Part shown: positions 16,984 to 25,621 of the stretch, piece after piece
Numbering within the stretch: the stretch's first letter is position 1
How the letters are laid out: every line of letters begins with the position of its first letter
From: Sutcliffiella deserti
GTDB taxonomy: Bacteria > Bacillota > Bacilli > Bacillales > Bacillaceae_I
Direction: 5' to 3'
Length of the DNA stretch: 64,000 nt
Assembly: GCF_020037475.1 (NCBI RefSeq)
Contig: NZ_JAIQDB010000001.1
Coordinates: 806,001 to 870,000, forward strand
Notes under the pieces: generated by a model
Databases searched by the model: none
Seen by the model: only the letters and a program-made list of their open reading frames with translations
What the model was told of the DNA's origin: nothing
Translations under genes and position numbers: made by a program

Positions 16984-17775
16984 TTACAAAGAACTGACCA
17001 ATCTGCTCTTTAAATGAGTTGCAAACCATTGTACCGTTGCAGAAACGCCTTCTCGGGACACCTTATGCTCTGCCCGTTCATCAATCATAAGCTTTATATT
17101 TTCCGGTTTCTTTTTATAATAACCTTTTATTTCATTTACAAACTCTATTACATAACCTGCTGGTACCTCTTGGTCTTTTGAACCATGCCAGCATAATAAA
17201 GGTCTTTCATTCATTTTCTCCGGATGATTAGAAAGATCATATCCAGCTAGCCTTCCAACAAAAAGTTCAATCTCTGCTTCATTAAAAGGTAGGACAATTC
17301 CCGTTTTTGCCACCTTTTCTATCTGCCATTTAGCAAATTCCTGATAATATGGACAACCCATCAAACTTACGGCTGCTCTAATCCAAGGATATTTCTTTAA
17401 AGCACCAAATGTTACAATCGCTCCCATGGATGTTCCTGCCACACCAATTGAATCAATTTCTGAAAGACCCTCTGCTATTAAATATTCTTTTACAATTTCT
17501 ATTTCATTGATCGATTGGATCACAATTTCCCAAAACGCTTGCATCATTTCCACCGAGCTAAGGTTATTATCTCGATCTCCATGATGTATACAGTCGGGTA
17601 AAATAACTCGGAATCCTTTTTCTGCTAACAAATAAGCATAATGCAAGTTGTGCTCTTTGGCACTCTGGAAACCATGTATAAAAATAACGGTAGGTTTGGG
17701 CTGTTGAAAAGATGTCTCTTCACTTATATGTAAAAATGAAACTTCCCCCGTTTTTCCTTTAACAATATTAATCAT
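16984..17775 (-). CDS. yitV: YitV: alpha/beta-hydrolase family esterase
   Basis: A 263-aa cytoplasmic hydrolase. VIFIHGFQSAKEHN forms the oxyanion region, GTSMGA (about residue 128) is the nucleophile elbow with Ser, and an ERAEHKVSREG segment near the C-terminus supplies the His; the Asp is probably in WHGSKDQEVP. This is the dienelactone-hydrolase/prolyl-oligopeptidase-like layout of B. subtilis YitV. ATG 17775 follows GAAGGAGGAACC. It is first in a yitV-yitW pair and divergent from yitU. Physiological substrate unknown. Confidence 0.83.
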   Translation of the reverse strand: MINIVKGKTGEVSFLHISEETSFQQPKPTVIFIHGFQSAKEHNLHYAYLLAEKGFRVILPDCIHHGDRDNNLSSVEMMQAFWEIVIQSINEIEIVKEYLIAEGLSEIDSIGVAGTSMGAIVTFGALKKYPWIRAAVSLMGCPYYQEFAKWQIEKVAKTGIVLPFNEAEIELFVGRLAGYDLSNHPEKMNERPLLCWHGSKDQEVPAGYVIEFVNEIKGYYKKKPENIKLMIDERAEHKVSREGVSATVQWFATHLKSRLVSSL

Positions 17776-17909
17776 TTGGTTCCTCCTTCATTATTTCTGA
17801 GACTGATTTCCTTTTATTTATGCTTTTTAACTAGTGTATCATGTAGACAGTTAAAATTAAAAAAGGTTACACTTGGTATAAGTAATTATTTTAAAGGAGA
17901 CTTGGTGCT

Positions 17910-18716
17910 TTGGAAAAACATTTGATTGCAATTGATCTGGATGGAACGTTATTAACAGACGACAAAAAAATATCCCAACGAAACAAGCAAGCATTGAAAA
18001 AGGCTAGAGAACAGGGGCATGAAGTTGTCATTGCCACCGGACGTCCTTACCGTGCTAGCGCCATGTATTATGAAGAATTAGGCTTAACTACACCCATAGT
18101 TAATTTTAATGGTGCCTTTGTACATTTTCCGGGCAATGATGATTGGGGAGTTTACCATGAACCGCTAGATCTCAGTACAGTGAAGAAAATTATTGAGGTT
18201 AGTGAAAAGTACCAAATACATAATATTTTAGCTGAAGTGATAGACGATGTTTATTTTCATTTTCATGATGAGAAGCTGTTAGATATTTTCAGTTTTGGTA
18301 ATCCAAAAATGGAAACTGGAGATCTGCGCCAAGTACTGAAAAGTGACCCAACGTGTATACTCATCCATGCTAGTGAGGACGAAGTTGCAAAGATTAGAAA
18401 GTATTTAACAGAAGTACATGCAGAGGTCATTGATCACCGCCGCTGGGCAGCTCCATGGCATGTTATAGAAATTGTTCGAACTGGAATGAGTAAAGCAGTC
18501 GGGTTGAAAAGAATCGCAGAGCATTATAACATTTCCCAACAGAACATTATTGCATTCGGCGACGAGGATAATGATTATGAAATGATTGAATATGCAGGTA
18601 TAGGGGTTGCGATGGGAAATGCGATTGATGGCCTTAAAGGAAAAGCAAATGAAATTACCCTTTCCAATGAGGAAGATGGTATTGGTGTATTTTTAGAAAA
18701 GTATTTGAAATTATAA
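17910..18716 (+). CDS. yitU: YitU: Cof-type HAD-IIB phosphatase
   Basis: A 268-aa haloacid-dehalogenase phosphatase of the Cof/IIB class. Motif I is IAIDLDGTLL (nucleophilic Asp), motif II VVIATGRP, motif III a lysine in SKAVGLKRI and motif IV IIAFGDEDNDYEMI. The IIB cap lies between motifs II and III. The start is TTG at 17910 with AAAGGAGA 9 bases upstream; no in-frame ATG precedes the DLDGT motif. In B. subtilis YitU is one of several enzymes able to dephosphorylate the riboflavin precursor ARPP; the same here is an inference from family and position. Confidence 0.88.
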   Translation: MEKHLIAIDLDGTLLTDDKKISQRNKQALKKAREQGHEVVIATGRPYRASAMYYEELGLTTPIVNFNGAFVHFPGNDDWGVYHEPLDLSTVKKIIEVSEKYQIHNILAEVIDDVYFHFHDEKLLDIFSFGNPKMETGDLRQVLKSDPTCILIHASEDEVAKIRKYLTEVHAEVIDHRRWAAPWHVIEIVRTGMSKAVGLKRIAEHYNISQQNIIAFGDEDNDYEMIEYAGIGVAMGNAIDGLKGKANEITLSNEEDGIGVFLEKYLKL

Positions 18717-18999
18717 GCTACAGCTACCCTTGAGATTATCGTGTACCTTCCTCCCATATTTCGTTTCAAGTGTTTGCTTTTGGTTGACTCTGTTGAAGTT
18801 GATTACGCTACTTCAGGTAAGATTGGAACAAAAGGTGGAGAATCCAACGGAAAGATTTTTGAGGAAATCAGCAGCGCCGTTTAACACAGCCTTTCGTTTA
18901 GAATGCTCTACCCAATATTTGCCCTAATAATTTCTCTCAATTGTCTTACACTATATAGTGGACGGTTGTTGTCCTATATGAAAAAGGGGGGCTTTCATA

Positions 19000-19152
19000 A
19001 TGGGTAGAAGCAGCAAATCAAAACGTTTTGTACAACAAGGTAAAGACTCTGTGCAGCTACATGATCAACAATTCCCTTACCATTTAACAATGGAACAAGC
19101 AGAAGAACGTAAAGCCAAAAAGGCGGAACAAAATTCTCTTGGAGGGTTTTAA
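19000..19152 (+). CDS. Small conserved-type protein, 50 aa, unknown
   Basis: An ORF with AAAGGGGGG 8 bases before ATG 19000. The protein starts MGRSSKSKRFVQQGKDSVQL, is basic and hydrophilic, and ends NSLGGF; it is probably largely unstructured. It is only 3 bases from the DUF3813-like gene, so the two are an operon. I do not recognise the family; it may correspond to one of the small yiz genes of B. subtilis. The strong ribosome site and tight spacing support a real gene. Confidence 0.7.
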   Translation: MGRSSKSKRFVQQGKDSVQLHDQQFPYHLTMEQAEERKAKKAEQNSLGGF

Positions 19153-19155
19153 ATT

Positions 19156-19347
19156 ATGGGCAATCAGCTTTTTCAATCCGCTCGCGAAGCAGTTATAAAA
19201 GCGGAAAAAAGTAACCAAATTTCTTCATCCGTACAAAATGATATAAGTGTTGCAAAAAACGCATTATCGTCCGCCTACGCAAATTCAACAGAAGCTGAAC
19301 AACGCCAGCTACATGAACTACAGGATCGTTTGCAAAAATTAGAATAA
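19156..19347 (+). CDS. DUF3813-like small helical protein
   Basis: A 63-aa protein starting MGNQLFQSAREAVIKAEKS. It is predicted to be almost wholly alpha-helical with heptad-like spacing and a C-terminal QLHELQDRLQKLE coiled-coil segment. It has the size and composition of DUF3813 proteins found beside yitT/yitU in Bacillus. GGAGGG lies upstream, overlapping the end of the preceding gene. Function unknown. Confidence 0.7.
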   Translation: MGNQLFQSAREAVIKAEKSNQISSSVQNDISVAKNALSSAYANSTEAEQRQLHELQDRLQKLE

Positions 19348-19384
19348 GATGCAGTTTCAGTGAAGGTTAAGCGCAAAACAGCAC

Positions 19385-19421
19385 AAAGCAGCGGGCTCTT
19401 TAAAAAGAGCTTCGCTGCTTT
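19385..19421 (+). terminator. Terminator of the two small genes
   Basis: Stem AAAGCAGCG / CGCTGCTTT with an inner stem GCTCTT-TAAA-AAGAGC, followed by TTCAATTT. Confidence 0.8.
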
Positions 19422-19474
19422 TCAATTTCGCCTATTTTTCCAACCATTGTAAAAATAGCCTTACTAATTGATTC

Positions 19475-20320
19475 TTAATCTTTCCGAAAAGAGCCGAAAA
19501 TGCCAGTGGTTTGTACTACATTCGTAAAGGCTTTTGGATCAGCTTCTTTAAGGATTCTTTCCAAATCATATAACTCATACCGTGTTATCACCATCATGAG
19601 CATCTCTTTATCTTCACCAGAAAATGCGCCGCGCGCTGGCATAGAAGTAATTCCACGTACCATCTTGGCATGAATCGCTTCTTTAACAGCCTTTCCTTGT
19701 TTTGTAATAATCATTGCTGTTAGTTTTTCATGACGAGTATGAATAGCGTCTATGACACGGGTAGAGGCATAGAGAGTAACTAGTGTATATAACGCCTTTT
19801 CCCATCCAAATACAAGCCCTGCAGTTATAATGATGATGCTATTTAAAGCGAAGAAATACGTTCCAACAGGTTTGTCCTTCATTCTAGAAAGAATCATTGC
19901 GATAATATCCAAACCACCAGTGGAAGCCCCCCACTTTAAAGTCAATCCTACACCTACAGCAGCGATAACTCCTCCAAAAACGGCATTTAAAAGAATATCA
20001 TCGTTCACTTTGTAAATTGGTACTATTTCTAGAAAAAAAGACATTAAAAAGACGCTTAAAAAACTATAAATAGTAAAAGATCTTCCTACCTTTTTCCATG
20101 CCAGGATGGTAACAGGTATATTTAATACTAATAACGTAAATCCCGTAGTCAAAGTAAACGGCAAATAATCTTCTGTAATTCGAAAAATCAACTGAGATAC
20201 ACCGGTGAATCCGCTTGCATACACATCCGCAGGTATGAGAAAGAAATTCATCGCGATTGCGTTTAAAAACGCCCCAATTAAAACAATTATTACTTTTTTC
20301 ACATGCTGTTCCACTATCAT
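19475..20320 (-). CDS. yitT: YitT-family membrane protein
   Basis: A 281-aa integral membrane protein with about five to six helices in residues 8-180 (YitT/DUF161 type) and a soluble C-terminal DUF2179 domain (about 205-275) containing the MPARGAFSGEDKEMLMMVIT pattern. B. subtilis has several paralogues; the position between the small yit genes and a degV gene matches YitT itself. ATG 20320 has a GGGAGG site. Transport or signalling activity has not been defined for the family. Confidence 0.88.
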   Translation of the reverse strand: MIVEQHVKKVIIVLIGAFLNAIAMNFFLIPADVYASGFTGVSQLIFRITEDYLPFTLTTGFTLLVLNIPVTILAWKKVGRSFTIYSFLSVFLMSFFLEIVPIYKVNDDILLNAVFGGVIAAVGVGLTLKWGASTGGLDIIAMILSRMKDKPVGTYFFALNSIIIITAGLVFGWEKALYTLVTLYASTRVIDAIHTRHEKLTAMIITKQGKAVKEAIHAKMVRGITSMPARGAFSGEDKEMLMMVITRYELYDLERILKEADPKAFTNVVQTTGIFGSFRKD

Positions 20321-20514
20321 ATATTTAACAACCTCCCTACAAGCCTACTGCCTTATTCTATGTATTTTGCCTCTTTTTACCCATTTCAAACGATTCTCTT
20401 GGATTCTATGCTTGAAGAGTTATCTTTTAATAGGTAAACTTAGGAAAGGAGGAATCTTCCTCAACAGAAAATTCCAATCTTATGTTTATTTAGTATAGTA
20501 AAGAAGGTGAGAGT

Positions 20515-21378
20515 ATGGCAATAAAAATCATTGCGGATAGTGCAAGCGACTTACCAAAAGAACTAATTACAGAGAAGAATATTGAACTCCTGCCTCTCAA
20601 GGTTTTATTTGGGGAAACTGAATACGACGATATGGTAACAATCGATTCTACTTCGGTTTATGAGGCGATGCGCGAAGGACAGGTGGTCAAAACATCACAA
20701 GCATCTCCAAGCCAGATGAAAGAGGTTTTCACAAATCTCGCGAAAAATGGTGATGCAGCCATTTACATTGCCTTTTCGTCTGAACTATCGGGAACCTACC
20801 AAACAGCTGTTTTAATGCAAAATGAGGTGTTGGAAGATTATCCAGAGTTGGATTTAACGATAATAAATTCAAAATGCGCTTCCCTAGGTTTAGGACTAGT
20901 GATAAAACATGCTGTGGAACTAGTGGAAAATGGAGCTTCTAAAGAAGAGATAATTGAAGCCATTCGCTACGACATTACACACATGGAGCATGTATTTACA
21001 GTAGATAATCTAGAATATTTGGCACGTGGTGGTCGCGTCAGTAAAGCTTCCGCATTTGTTGGAGGTTTATTAAATATCAAGCCTCTTCTACATATGGAGG
21101 ATGGAAAACTAATTCCACTAGAAAAAATACGAGGCCGAAAAAAAGTATTGCGGCGTATGGTGGAAGTTATGAAAGAAAGAAACGGTTTTTCTGCCGCTAA
21201 TCAAAGAGTTGGTATTAGTCATGGGGATGATTTGGAAACAGCAATCGCCCTTCAAGAAATGATACAAGAATCATCAGATTGCAGCAATTTTACCATCACT
21301 AATATTGGTTCTGCAGTGGGAGCTCATGCTGGCCCTGGAACTATCGCTCTCTTCTTCCTAAATGACCAAAAAGCTTAA
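20515..21378 (+). CDS. yitS: DegV-family fatty-acid-binding protein (YitS-like)
   Basis: A 287-aa DegV/EDD-fold protein. It starts IKIIADSASDLP, the conserved first strand and loop, followed by VKTSQASPSQM and IAFSSELSGTYQ, which hold the lipid head-group serines of this family; GGRVSKASAFVGGLLNIKPLL is the other hallmark. DegV proteins bind fatty acids; in Firmicutes some (FakB) present them to the kinase FakA. Whether this one is a FakB cannot be told here. AAGAAGGTGAGAG precedes ATG 20515. Monocistronic or followed by the small gene at 21469. Confidence 0.88.
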   Translation: MAIKIIADSASDLPKELITEKNIELLPLKVLFGETEYDDMVTIDSTSVYEAMREGQVVKTSQASPSQMKEVFTNLAKNGDAAIYIAFSSELSGTYQTAVLMQNEVLEDYPELDLTIINSKCASLGLGLVIKHAVELVENGASKEEIIEAIRYDITHMEHVFTVDNLEYLARGGRVSKASAFVGGLLNIKPLLHMEDGKLIPLEKIRGRKKVLRRMVEVMKERNGFSAANQRVGISHGDDLETAIALQEMIQESSDCSNFTITNIGSAVGAHAGPGTIALFFLNDQKA

Positions 21379-21468
21379 TTGTAGGTATACCGATTGCAGC
21401 CATCGATACACATAGTAAGATGATTTTGGGACATCCTATTCCTATCAGGTTTTGAAAGGAGTAAGAGC

Positions 21469-21600
21469 ATGCCACATACTAGTGATAACGACAAAAAGGC
21501 CAAGGATAATAACGCCAAACTTCATGAAAAAAACATGGAACGAGAAAAGAATCGACAAAAAGGCGAACGTCAATATTCCAAAAAAACCGATCATCTGTAA
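21469..21600 (+). CDS. DUF3941-like small protein
   Basis: A 43-residue ORF starting MPHTSDNDKKAKDNNAKLHE and ending RQYSKKTDHL. AAAGGAG lies 8 bases before ATG 21469. The very hydrophilic, K/N/E-rich pattern with the DNDKKAKDNN start and YSKKTDHL end fits DUF3941, a small family known only from Bacillus-like organisms; this is my recognition, unverified. It is followed by a terminator. Function unknown. Confidence 0.72.
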   Translation: MPHTSDNDKKAKDNNAKLHEKNMEREKNRQKGERQYSKKTDHL

Positions 21601-21611
21601 CAATAAGAAGT

Positions 21612-21642
21612 GCCGCGCTAATCATCCAGCACGGCTCTTTTT
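21612..21642 (+). terminator. Terminator after the DUF3941-like gene
   Basis: Stem GCCGCGCT (21612-21619) / AGCACGGC (21628-21635) has one mismatch, followed by TCTTTTT. Confidence 0.72.
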
Positions 21643-21657
21643 ACTTTTTCGGTCCTA

Positions 21658-22524
21658 TTAAGAGTCTTGTTCCTCTTTTTTTATATAAGTCCAGCCATCC
21701 TTTTGTGTTATTAATCCTTCCTTTAAAAGTCTCCCTAAAGCCCGTTTGAAGGCAGCTTTGCTTATAAAGAAGGTTTCTTTAATATCTTCTGGTGCACTTT
21801 TATCGCTAAAAGGCATAGCTCCGCCTCTTGATTCTAAATACTCCAATATGACCTTTGAATCATCGTCCATGGCATCTTGTTTGCGAGGTAATAAAGAAAC
21901 ATTTATGGTACCATCCTCTTTTACATCAATGATTCTGCCTTCTACTACCTCACCTAATTTTGGTTCTTCTTTTCGCTCGGAGTTGTGAATAAATCCAACA
22001 TACCCTTCATTTGTTATCATATAACTGCCGACCTTTAATAGTCGGTAAACTGTTCCTTGGATATTTTGATTTAGAATAGCATCTGGTGCTTTCACGGAAC
22101 GGTCAAGCATCACATCCTGAGAAGCGAGTTTACCTATCAACTTTCCACGTCGATCAGTTTTGATGCGACAGAATAATAGGGATCCCACATCCGGCCATAC
22201 ATCTTCATAAACTGGCAGGTCCTCTGCAGGAATTAAGGCATCCTTAGCAATCCCAATATTAATAAACACACCAAGACCATGTAAAACTTCTACTACTTCC
22301 ATCCATTCATGACCATCTAAGCCCTTTGGTACAGTCATGGTAGCGGTAATTCTGCTTTTATTATCAGAGTAAAGAAAGACCTCCACATTTTCATCTACCT
22401 CTAAATCCCTTGTTGCCTCGTTTTTATGAAGAAGGATTGTATCTTCCCCATCAGTAAGCATATATCCAAGCGGTGTTTCTCTATCCACGGTTAACTCTAA
22501 TACTTTTCCTGTTTCCATTGCCAA
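21658..22524 (-). CDS. yitL: YitL/CvfB-type S1 RNA-binding protein
   Basis: A CvfB-family protein of 288 aa: three tandem S1-like OB domains (about residues 1-60, 65-135 and 140-210) and a C-terminal winged helix (about 220-285). The third S1 region contains YVGFIHNSERKEEPKLGEVVEGRIIDV. Family members bind RNA and affect virulence factors in staphylococci. Two upstream starts are possible. ATG 22533 has AAGGA touching it, which is too close, while TTG 22524 has AAGGA 9 bases upstream, so TTG is preferred; an ATG six bases further in is also possible. Confidence 0.85.
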   Translation of the reverse strand: MAMETGKVLELTVDRETPLGYMLTDGEDTILLHKNEATRDLEVDENVEVFLYSDNKSRITATMTVPKGLDGHEWMEVVEVLHGLGVFINIGIAKDALIPAEDLPVYEDVWPDVGSLLFCRIKTDRRGKLIGKLASQDVMLDRSVKAPDAILNQNIQGTVYRLLKVGSYMITNEGYVGFIHNSERKEEPKLGEVVEGRIIDVKEDGTINVSLLPRKQDAMDDDSKVILEYLESRGGAMPFSDKSAPEDIKETFFISKAAFKRALGRLLKEGLITQKDGWTYIKKEEQDS

Positions 22525-22557
22525 CTTTACCATTCCTTTTCATTCGTTGTTTTTATG

Positions 22558-22625
22558 TAGGCTGTGTTAAACTTCGCTGTTGATTTACGATGTAAAGGCA
22601 CAGCGCTCGCTCGCCCCTAGCTCTA
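22558..22625 (-). repeat. Fragment of the GC-rich dispersed repeat
   Basis: The 343-base gap before yajQ contains CTGTGTTAAACTTCGCTGTTGATTTACG and a GC-rich stretch (GGCACAGCGCTCGCTCGCC), matching the tail and part of the core of the GC-rich element in reverse orientation. The rest of the gap is AT-rich and shows no other feature I can support. Confidence 0.45.
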
Positions 22626-22867
22626 GCTATCCTGATTTTTTCTTTAACAGAGCCTTTATATAAGATAATTTATTCTTATTTTATTTTTCTTACTATCTCC
22701 ATTAAAACACACTAACTCTTCTAGAGCATCTTTCCTCCAGATTTGTGGCTGACATAAAGTTTACCTAATTTTCATTCTGTTGTCCAAAAGGGTATCTTCT
22801 ACTATAATTAATACTAGAAAACTTTATTGAGCATTACCTATTATACTAATAAGTGGAGGGATTACCA

Positions 22868-23359
22868 ATGGCAAAAGAAAGCTCCTTTGATATTGTATCC
22901 AAAGTTGATTTATCAGAAGTTTCAAATGCTATTAACGTTGCCTTAAAAGAAATACAAAACCGCTTTGATTTTAAAGGATCGGTTAGTGATATTAAATTGG
23001 AAAAAGAAGAATTAGTGCTACTTTCTGACAGTGAATTTAAGCTAGACCAAGTAAAAGATGTACTAGTGAGCAAATTGATAAAAAGAAATGTCCCTACTAA
23101 AAACATCCAGTATGGGAAAATCGAAGAAGCCTCAAAAGGTGCCGTTCGGCAACGTGGAACACTTGTCCAAGGCATCGATAAAGATAACACCAAAAAAATT
23201 AATACAATCATTAAAAATGCAGGACTAAAAGTAAAAACACAAATTCAAGATGACCAAGTTCGTGTTACAGGTAAAAACCGTGATGATCTTCAACAGGTAA
23301 TCGCTGCCTTAAGAGCCGCTGATTTGGATATAGATCTTCAATTCGTAAATTACCGCTAA
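22868..23359 (+). CDS. yitK: YajQ-family nucleotide-binding protein (YitK)
   Basis: A 163-aa protein of the UPF0234/YajQ family: [14 protein letters not shown] start, [19 protein letters not shown] and [15 protein letters not shown] segments, and an ending LDLQFVNYR-like motif ([10 protein letters not shown]). Members have two RRM-like ferredoxin folds; some bind cyclic di-GMP. ATG 22868 (GGAGGG upstream) gives the exact family length; a five-codon extension is possible. A GGDEF/EAL gene lies elsewhere in this window, but no functional link is shown. Confidence 0.92.
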   Translation: MAKESSFDIVSKVDLSEVSNAINVALKEIQNRFDFKGSVSDIKLEKEELVLLSDSEFKLDQVKDVLVSKLIKRNVPTKNIQYGKIEEASKGAVRQRGTLVQGIDKDNTKKINTIIKNAGLKVKTQIQDDQVRVTGKNRDDLQQVIAALRAADLDIDLQFVNYR

Positions 23360-23365
23360 TCTTAT

Positions 23366-23408
23366 ACAAAATGCCAAGCACTTATCTATGTGTGCCTGGC
23401 ATTTTGTA
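23366..23408. terminator. Bidirectional terminator between yitK and the acetyltransferase
   Basis: CAAAATGCCA (23367-23376) pairs with TGGCATTTTG (23397-23406), with inner partial pairing of GCAC with GTGC. Both genes converge on it. Confidence 0.78.
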
Positions 23409-23420
23409 TTTTATGTAACT

Positions 23421-23933
23421 TCATTTCACAAAATTGCCCATAATGTACTCATCCGAGTAGGAACCATCTTCAAACTTAATGTGCTTTTCTTTTTTCCCCT
23501 CAATATTAAAACCAAGCTTTTGGTACAAATGAATAGCCCGCTCATTATGAGAAAAAACTTCTAAACTTACTTTCTCTATAGAAGAATCTTCCTTGGCCCA
23601 GTTCAGTAAGATTTCAATCATCCTTTTTCCTATTCCTCTATTACAATAGGATTCTTGTATGCTTATGCCAAAATGGCAGATATGCTGAACCCTCTTTCTG
23701 GAACCTCTTTGAGCATTTAACATACCAATCACATTATGACCTTTTACTGCAACCAAAACCAAATTGTTCTTTGATTTGTTCTCATTCAACCAATGAATCT
23801 CGTCTTCTACAGTAATGGTGAATTCCTCAGGAGTTGATAGTAGATTATTACTTTCCGAAAATGCGATTTTACTGTGCTTTATAATTAGTGGTGCATCTTC
23901 AGTTAGAGCCTCGCGAATAATTATATCAGACAA
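23421..23933 (-). CDS. GNAT-family N-acetyltransferase
   Basis: A 170-aa acetyltransferase. The acetyl-CoA-binding motif A is NRGIGKRMIEILLNWA (about residues 100-115, RxxGxGK type), followed by VSLEVFSHNERAIHLYQKLGF, the usual GNAT C-terminal half. The apparent start is TTG at 23933 with AGGA close upstream; no internal ATG would keep the first strand IIIREALTEDA. It has similarity to the RimI/YhhY type, but the substrate cannot be told. It is monocistronic and divergent from the SDR gene. Confidence 0.8.
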   Translation of the reverse strand: MSDIIIREALTEDAPLIIKHSKIAFSESNNLLSTPEEFTITVEDEIHWLNENKSKNNLVLVAVKGHNVIGMLNAQRGSRKRVQHICHFGISIQESYCNRGIGKRMIEILLNWAKEDSSIEKVSLEVFSHNERAIHLYQKLGFNIEGKKEKHIKFEDGSYSDEYIMGNFVK

Positions 23934-23992
23934 GGTTCCTACCCCATTTCTTATTTAATGAGCTATTTCTAGGATAAATTATAAGCTTTTTT

Positions 23993-24018
23993 CCAATAAT
24001 ACGAAAGATTATTGGAGG
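23993..24018 (+). promoter_or_regulatory. Hairpin overlapping the ribosome site of the SDR gene
   Basis: CCAATAAT (23993-24000) and ATTATTGG (24008-24015) form an 8-bp stem with a 7-base loop. The two final G residues are the first bases of the GGAGG ribosome site (24014-24018) for ATG 24026, so folding could hinder initiation. Confidence 0.4.
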
Positions 24019-24025
24019 TGCTTTT

Positions 24026-24889
24026 ATGAAAAATCAACCAAAACAAACATTACCACCACAACATCAAAACCAACAACCTGGCTTAGAGGATCAGATGACT
24101 CCTAAACCGCAATCCGAAAGCCCAAATTATAAGGGCAGCGGAAAACTCAAAGATAAGGTAGCAATTATCACTGGAGGAGATAGTGGTATTGGAAGAGCAG
24201 TTGCTATCCTCTTTGCAAAGGAGGGGGCAGATGTAGTAATCTCCTACCTTAACGAACATGCTGATGCAAAGGAAACAAAAAAACAGGTTGAACAAGAAGG
24301 TAGAAAATGCCACTTGATTTCAGGAGATATTGGCCAAGAAACTGTTTGCAAAGAACTGGTGAAAGAATGTATAACTCATTTCAACAAACTCGACATTCTC
24401 ATTAATAATGCAGCTGAACAACACCCACAGGAAAGCATAGAGGATATAACAATGGAACAGCTCGAAAAAACGTTCCGCACAAATGTATTTTCTTTTTTCC
24501 ACTTAACTAAGGCAGCACTACCTTTTCTTAAAGGAGGAAGTACGATTATTAACACAGCTTCCATCACCGCTTATGAAGGAAATGAACAGCTATTAGATTA
24601 CTCTGCAACGAAAGGGGCGATTGTAACCTTTACACGATCCCTTTCCAAGCAGCTAGTAGGAAAAGGCATCAGAGTCAATGGAGTAGCGCCTGGCCCAATA
24701 TGGACTCCTTTGATTCCATCTACCTTCTCAAGCCAGAAGGTAGCTAGCTTTGGTTCCAACACACCCATGAAGCGGCCAGGTCAACCTGAAGAAGTAGCAC
24801 CTTGTTATGTATTCCTAGCAAGTGATGATTCCACCTATATAACTGGGCAAATGCTTCATGTTAATGGTGGTACTATTGTGAATGGTTAG
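24026..24889 (+). CDS. SDR-family oxidoreductase, general-stress type (YdaD/YhdF-like)
   Basis: A 287-aa short-chain dehydrogenase. After a Q/P-rich N-terminal tail (about residues 1-40) typical of the YhdF/YdaD/YhxC group comes the NAD(P) motif TGGDSGIGRAV, then NNAAEQHP, the catalytic Ser in NTASITAYEG and the YxxxK motif YSATKGA, and a C-terminal HVNGGTIVNG. In B. subtilis several of these proteins belong to the sigma-B stress regulon; I do not see a clear sigma-B promoter here. Strong GGAGG 8 bases before ATG. Substrate unknown. Confidence 0.87.
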   Translation: MKNQPKQTLPPQHQNQQPGLEDQMTPKPQSESPNYKGSGKLKDKVAIITGGDSGIGRAVAILFAKEGADVVISYLNEHADAKETKKQVEQEGRKCHLISGDIGQETVCKELVKECITHFNKLDILINNAAEQHPQESIEDITMEQLEKTFRTNVFSFFHLTKAALPFLKGGSTIINTASITAYEGNEQLLDYSATKGAIVTFTRSLSKQLVGKGIRVNGVAPGPIWTPLIPSTFSSQKVASFGSNTPMKRPGQPEEVAPCYVFLASDDSTYITGQMLHVNGGTIVNG

Positions 24890-24954
24890 TTAATAATGTG
24901 TGTCCCCACTGTTGGAGATTAGGGGGTACCATCGAACATAACGTCATCGCATAT

Positions 24955-25070
24955 CAAGTGCCACCCCCTGTGGATTGGAGTGGCACCTGATAGATTTTTG
25001 CGGTTGTTGCGGTAGATGGAGGCTCACGCACCGCCCCTTGGTAAGCGATCACCTGAAACGTTTGAGTTGC
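24955..25070 (+). repeat. GC-rich dispersed repeat, decayed copy
   Basis: CCCCTGTGGATTGGAGTGG opens the element, GCGGTAGATGGAGGCTCAC and CGCACCGCCCC follow, and GCGATCACCTG closes it. Compared with the copy at 12448 the middle is shortened and diverged. At about 25112 AAGGCTCCTTTTAG and TGTTGTTGC resemble one end of the hairpin-ended elements. Confidence 0.65.
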
Positions 25071-25299
25071 GCCCTGCTTACTTCAGGAAAGCAATAAGTG
25101 TAAGGCTCCTTTTAGTAGGAATGTTGTTGCAAAACCATAAAAAATCGGCTAGATGGTTTCCAGTGAGTCTATTAATGTGAATAGTGAGTACTTTTTTCTT
25201 TAATGCATCAGGTAAAGATAGCAACGTGTGCATATTTACGACTTTTTATAGAGATTTAACATTTCGAGATAACACAATTTCCGGAAATATGCAGGGTAT

Positions 25300-25502
25300 T
25301 TCGCTCTTTCGTACCACTTCTCGAGATTTGCGCACGGAACTTAGGATTTGCGTACCACTTCTCTTGATTTGCGCACGAAACTTACGATTTGCATACCACT
25401 TCATGATTTGCGCATGAAACTTACGATTTGAGTACCACTTCAAGATTTGCGCACGTAACCTACGATTTGCGCACCACTTCAAGATTTACGTACGGAACCG
25501 AC
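25300..25502. repeat. Tandem array of about ten 19-21-bp units
   Basis: GATTTG-type unit starts lie at 25325, 25345, 25366, 25386, 25405, 25425, 25444, 25464 and 25483. Two sub-types alternate: GATTTGCGCACGAAACTTAC and GATTTGCGTACCACTTC. The array is translatable on the - strand as a repeated NRKFRAQI-type peptide, but there is no ribosome site or good start, so I treat it as non-coding. No protein genes resembling cas lie near it. Confidence 0.8.
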
Positions 25503-25589
25503 CATGCTCCCTTATATATAAACTAGTGTTCTTCTAAACGTAAGGTATCAGGCAATTAACCTGCTGCATAATCATTTTCCAGAAAAACA

Positions 25590-25621
25590 AAAAAAAGCCA
25601 GCCTCCATCAAGAGACTAGCT
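25590..25621 (-). terminator. Terminator overlapping the end of the LacI-type regulator gene
   Basis: On the - strand AGCTAGTCTC-TTGATG-GAGGCTGGCT forms a 10-bp stem including G-T pairs, followed by TTTTTTTTG. The left arm contains the last codons and stop of the gene. Confidence 0.8.

Noticed and set aside
18800-18895. GGAAATCAGCAGCGCCGTTTAAC segment after yitU
   Set aside because: It resembles the tail of the GC-rich element (AACAGCGGTGTTTAAC) but the rest has decayed beyond safe recognition.
25246-25482. 78-codon frame with repeated NRKFRAQI-like peptide
   Set aside because: It is simply the translation of the 20-bp tandem array; no ribosome site or promoter, and units vary by 1 base in length, which would break a conserved peptide.
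25300-25502. CRISPR-like appearance of the tandem array
   Set aside because: Units are contiguous and alternate between two related types; there are no unique spacers of constant length and no cas genes nearby.
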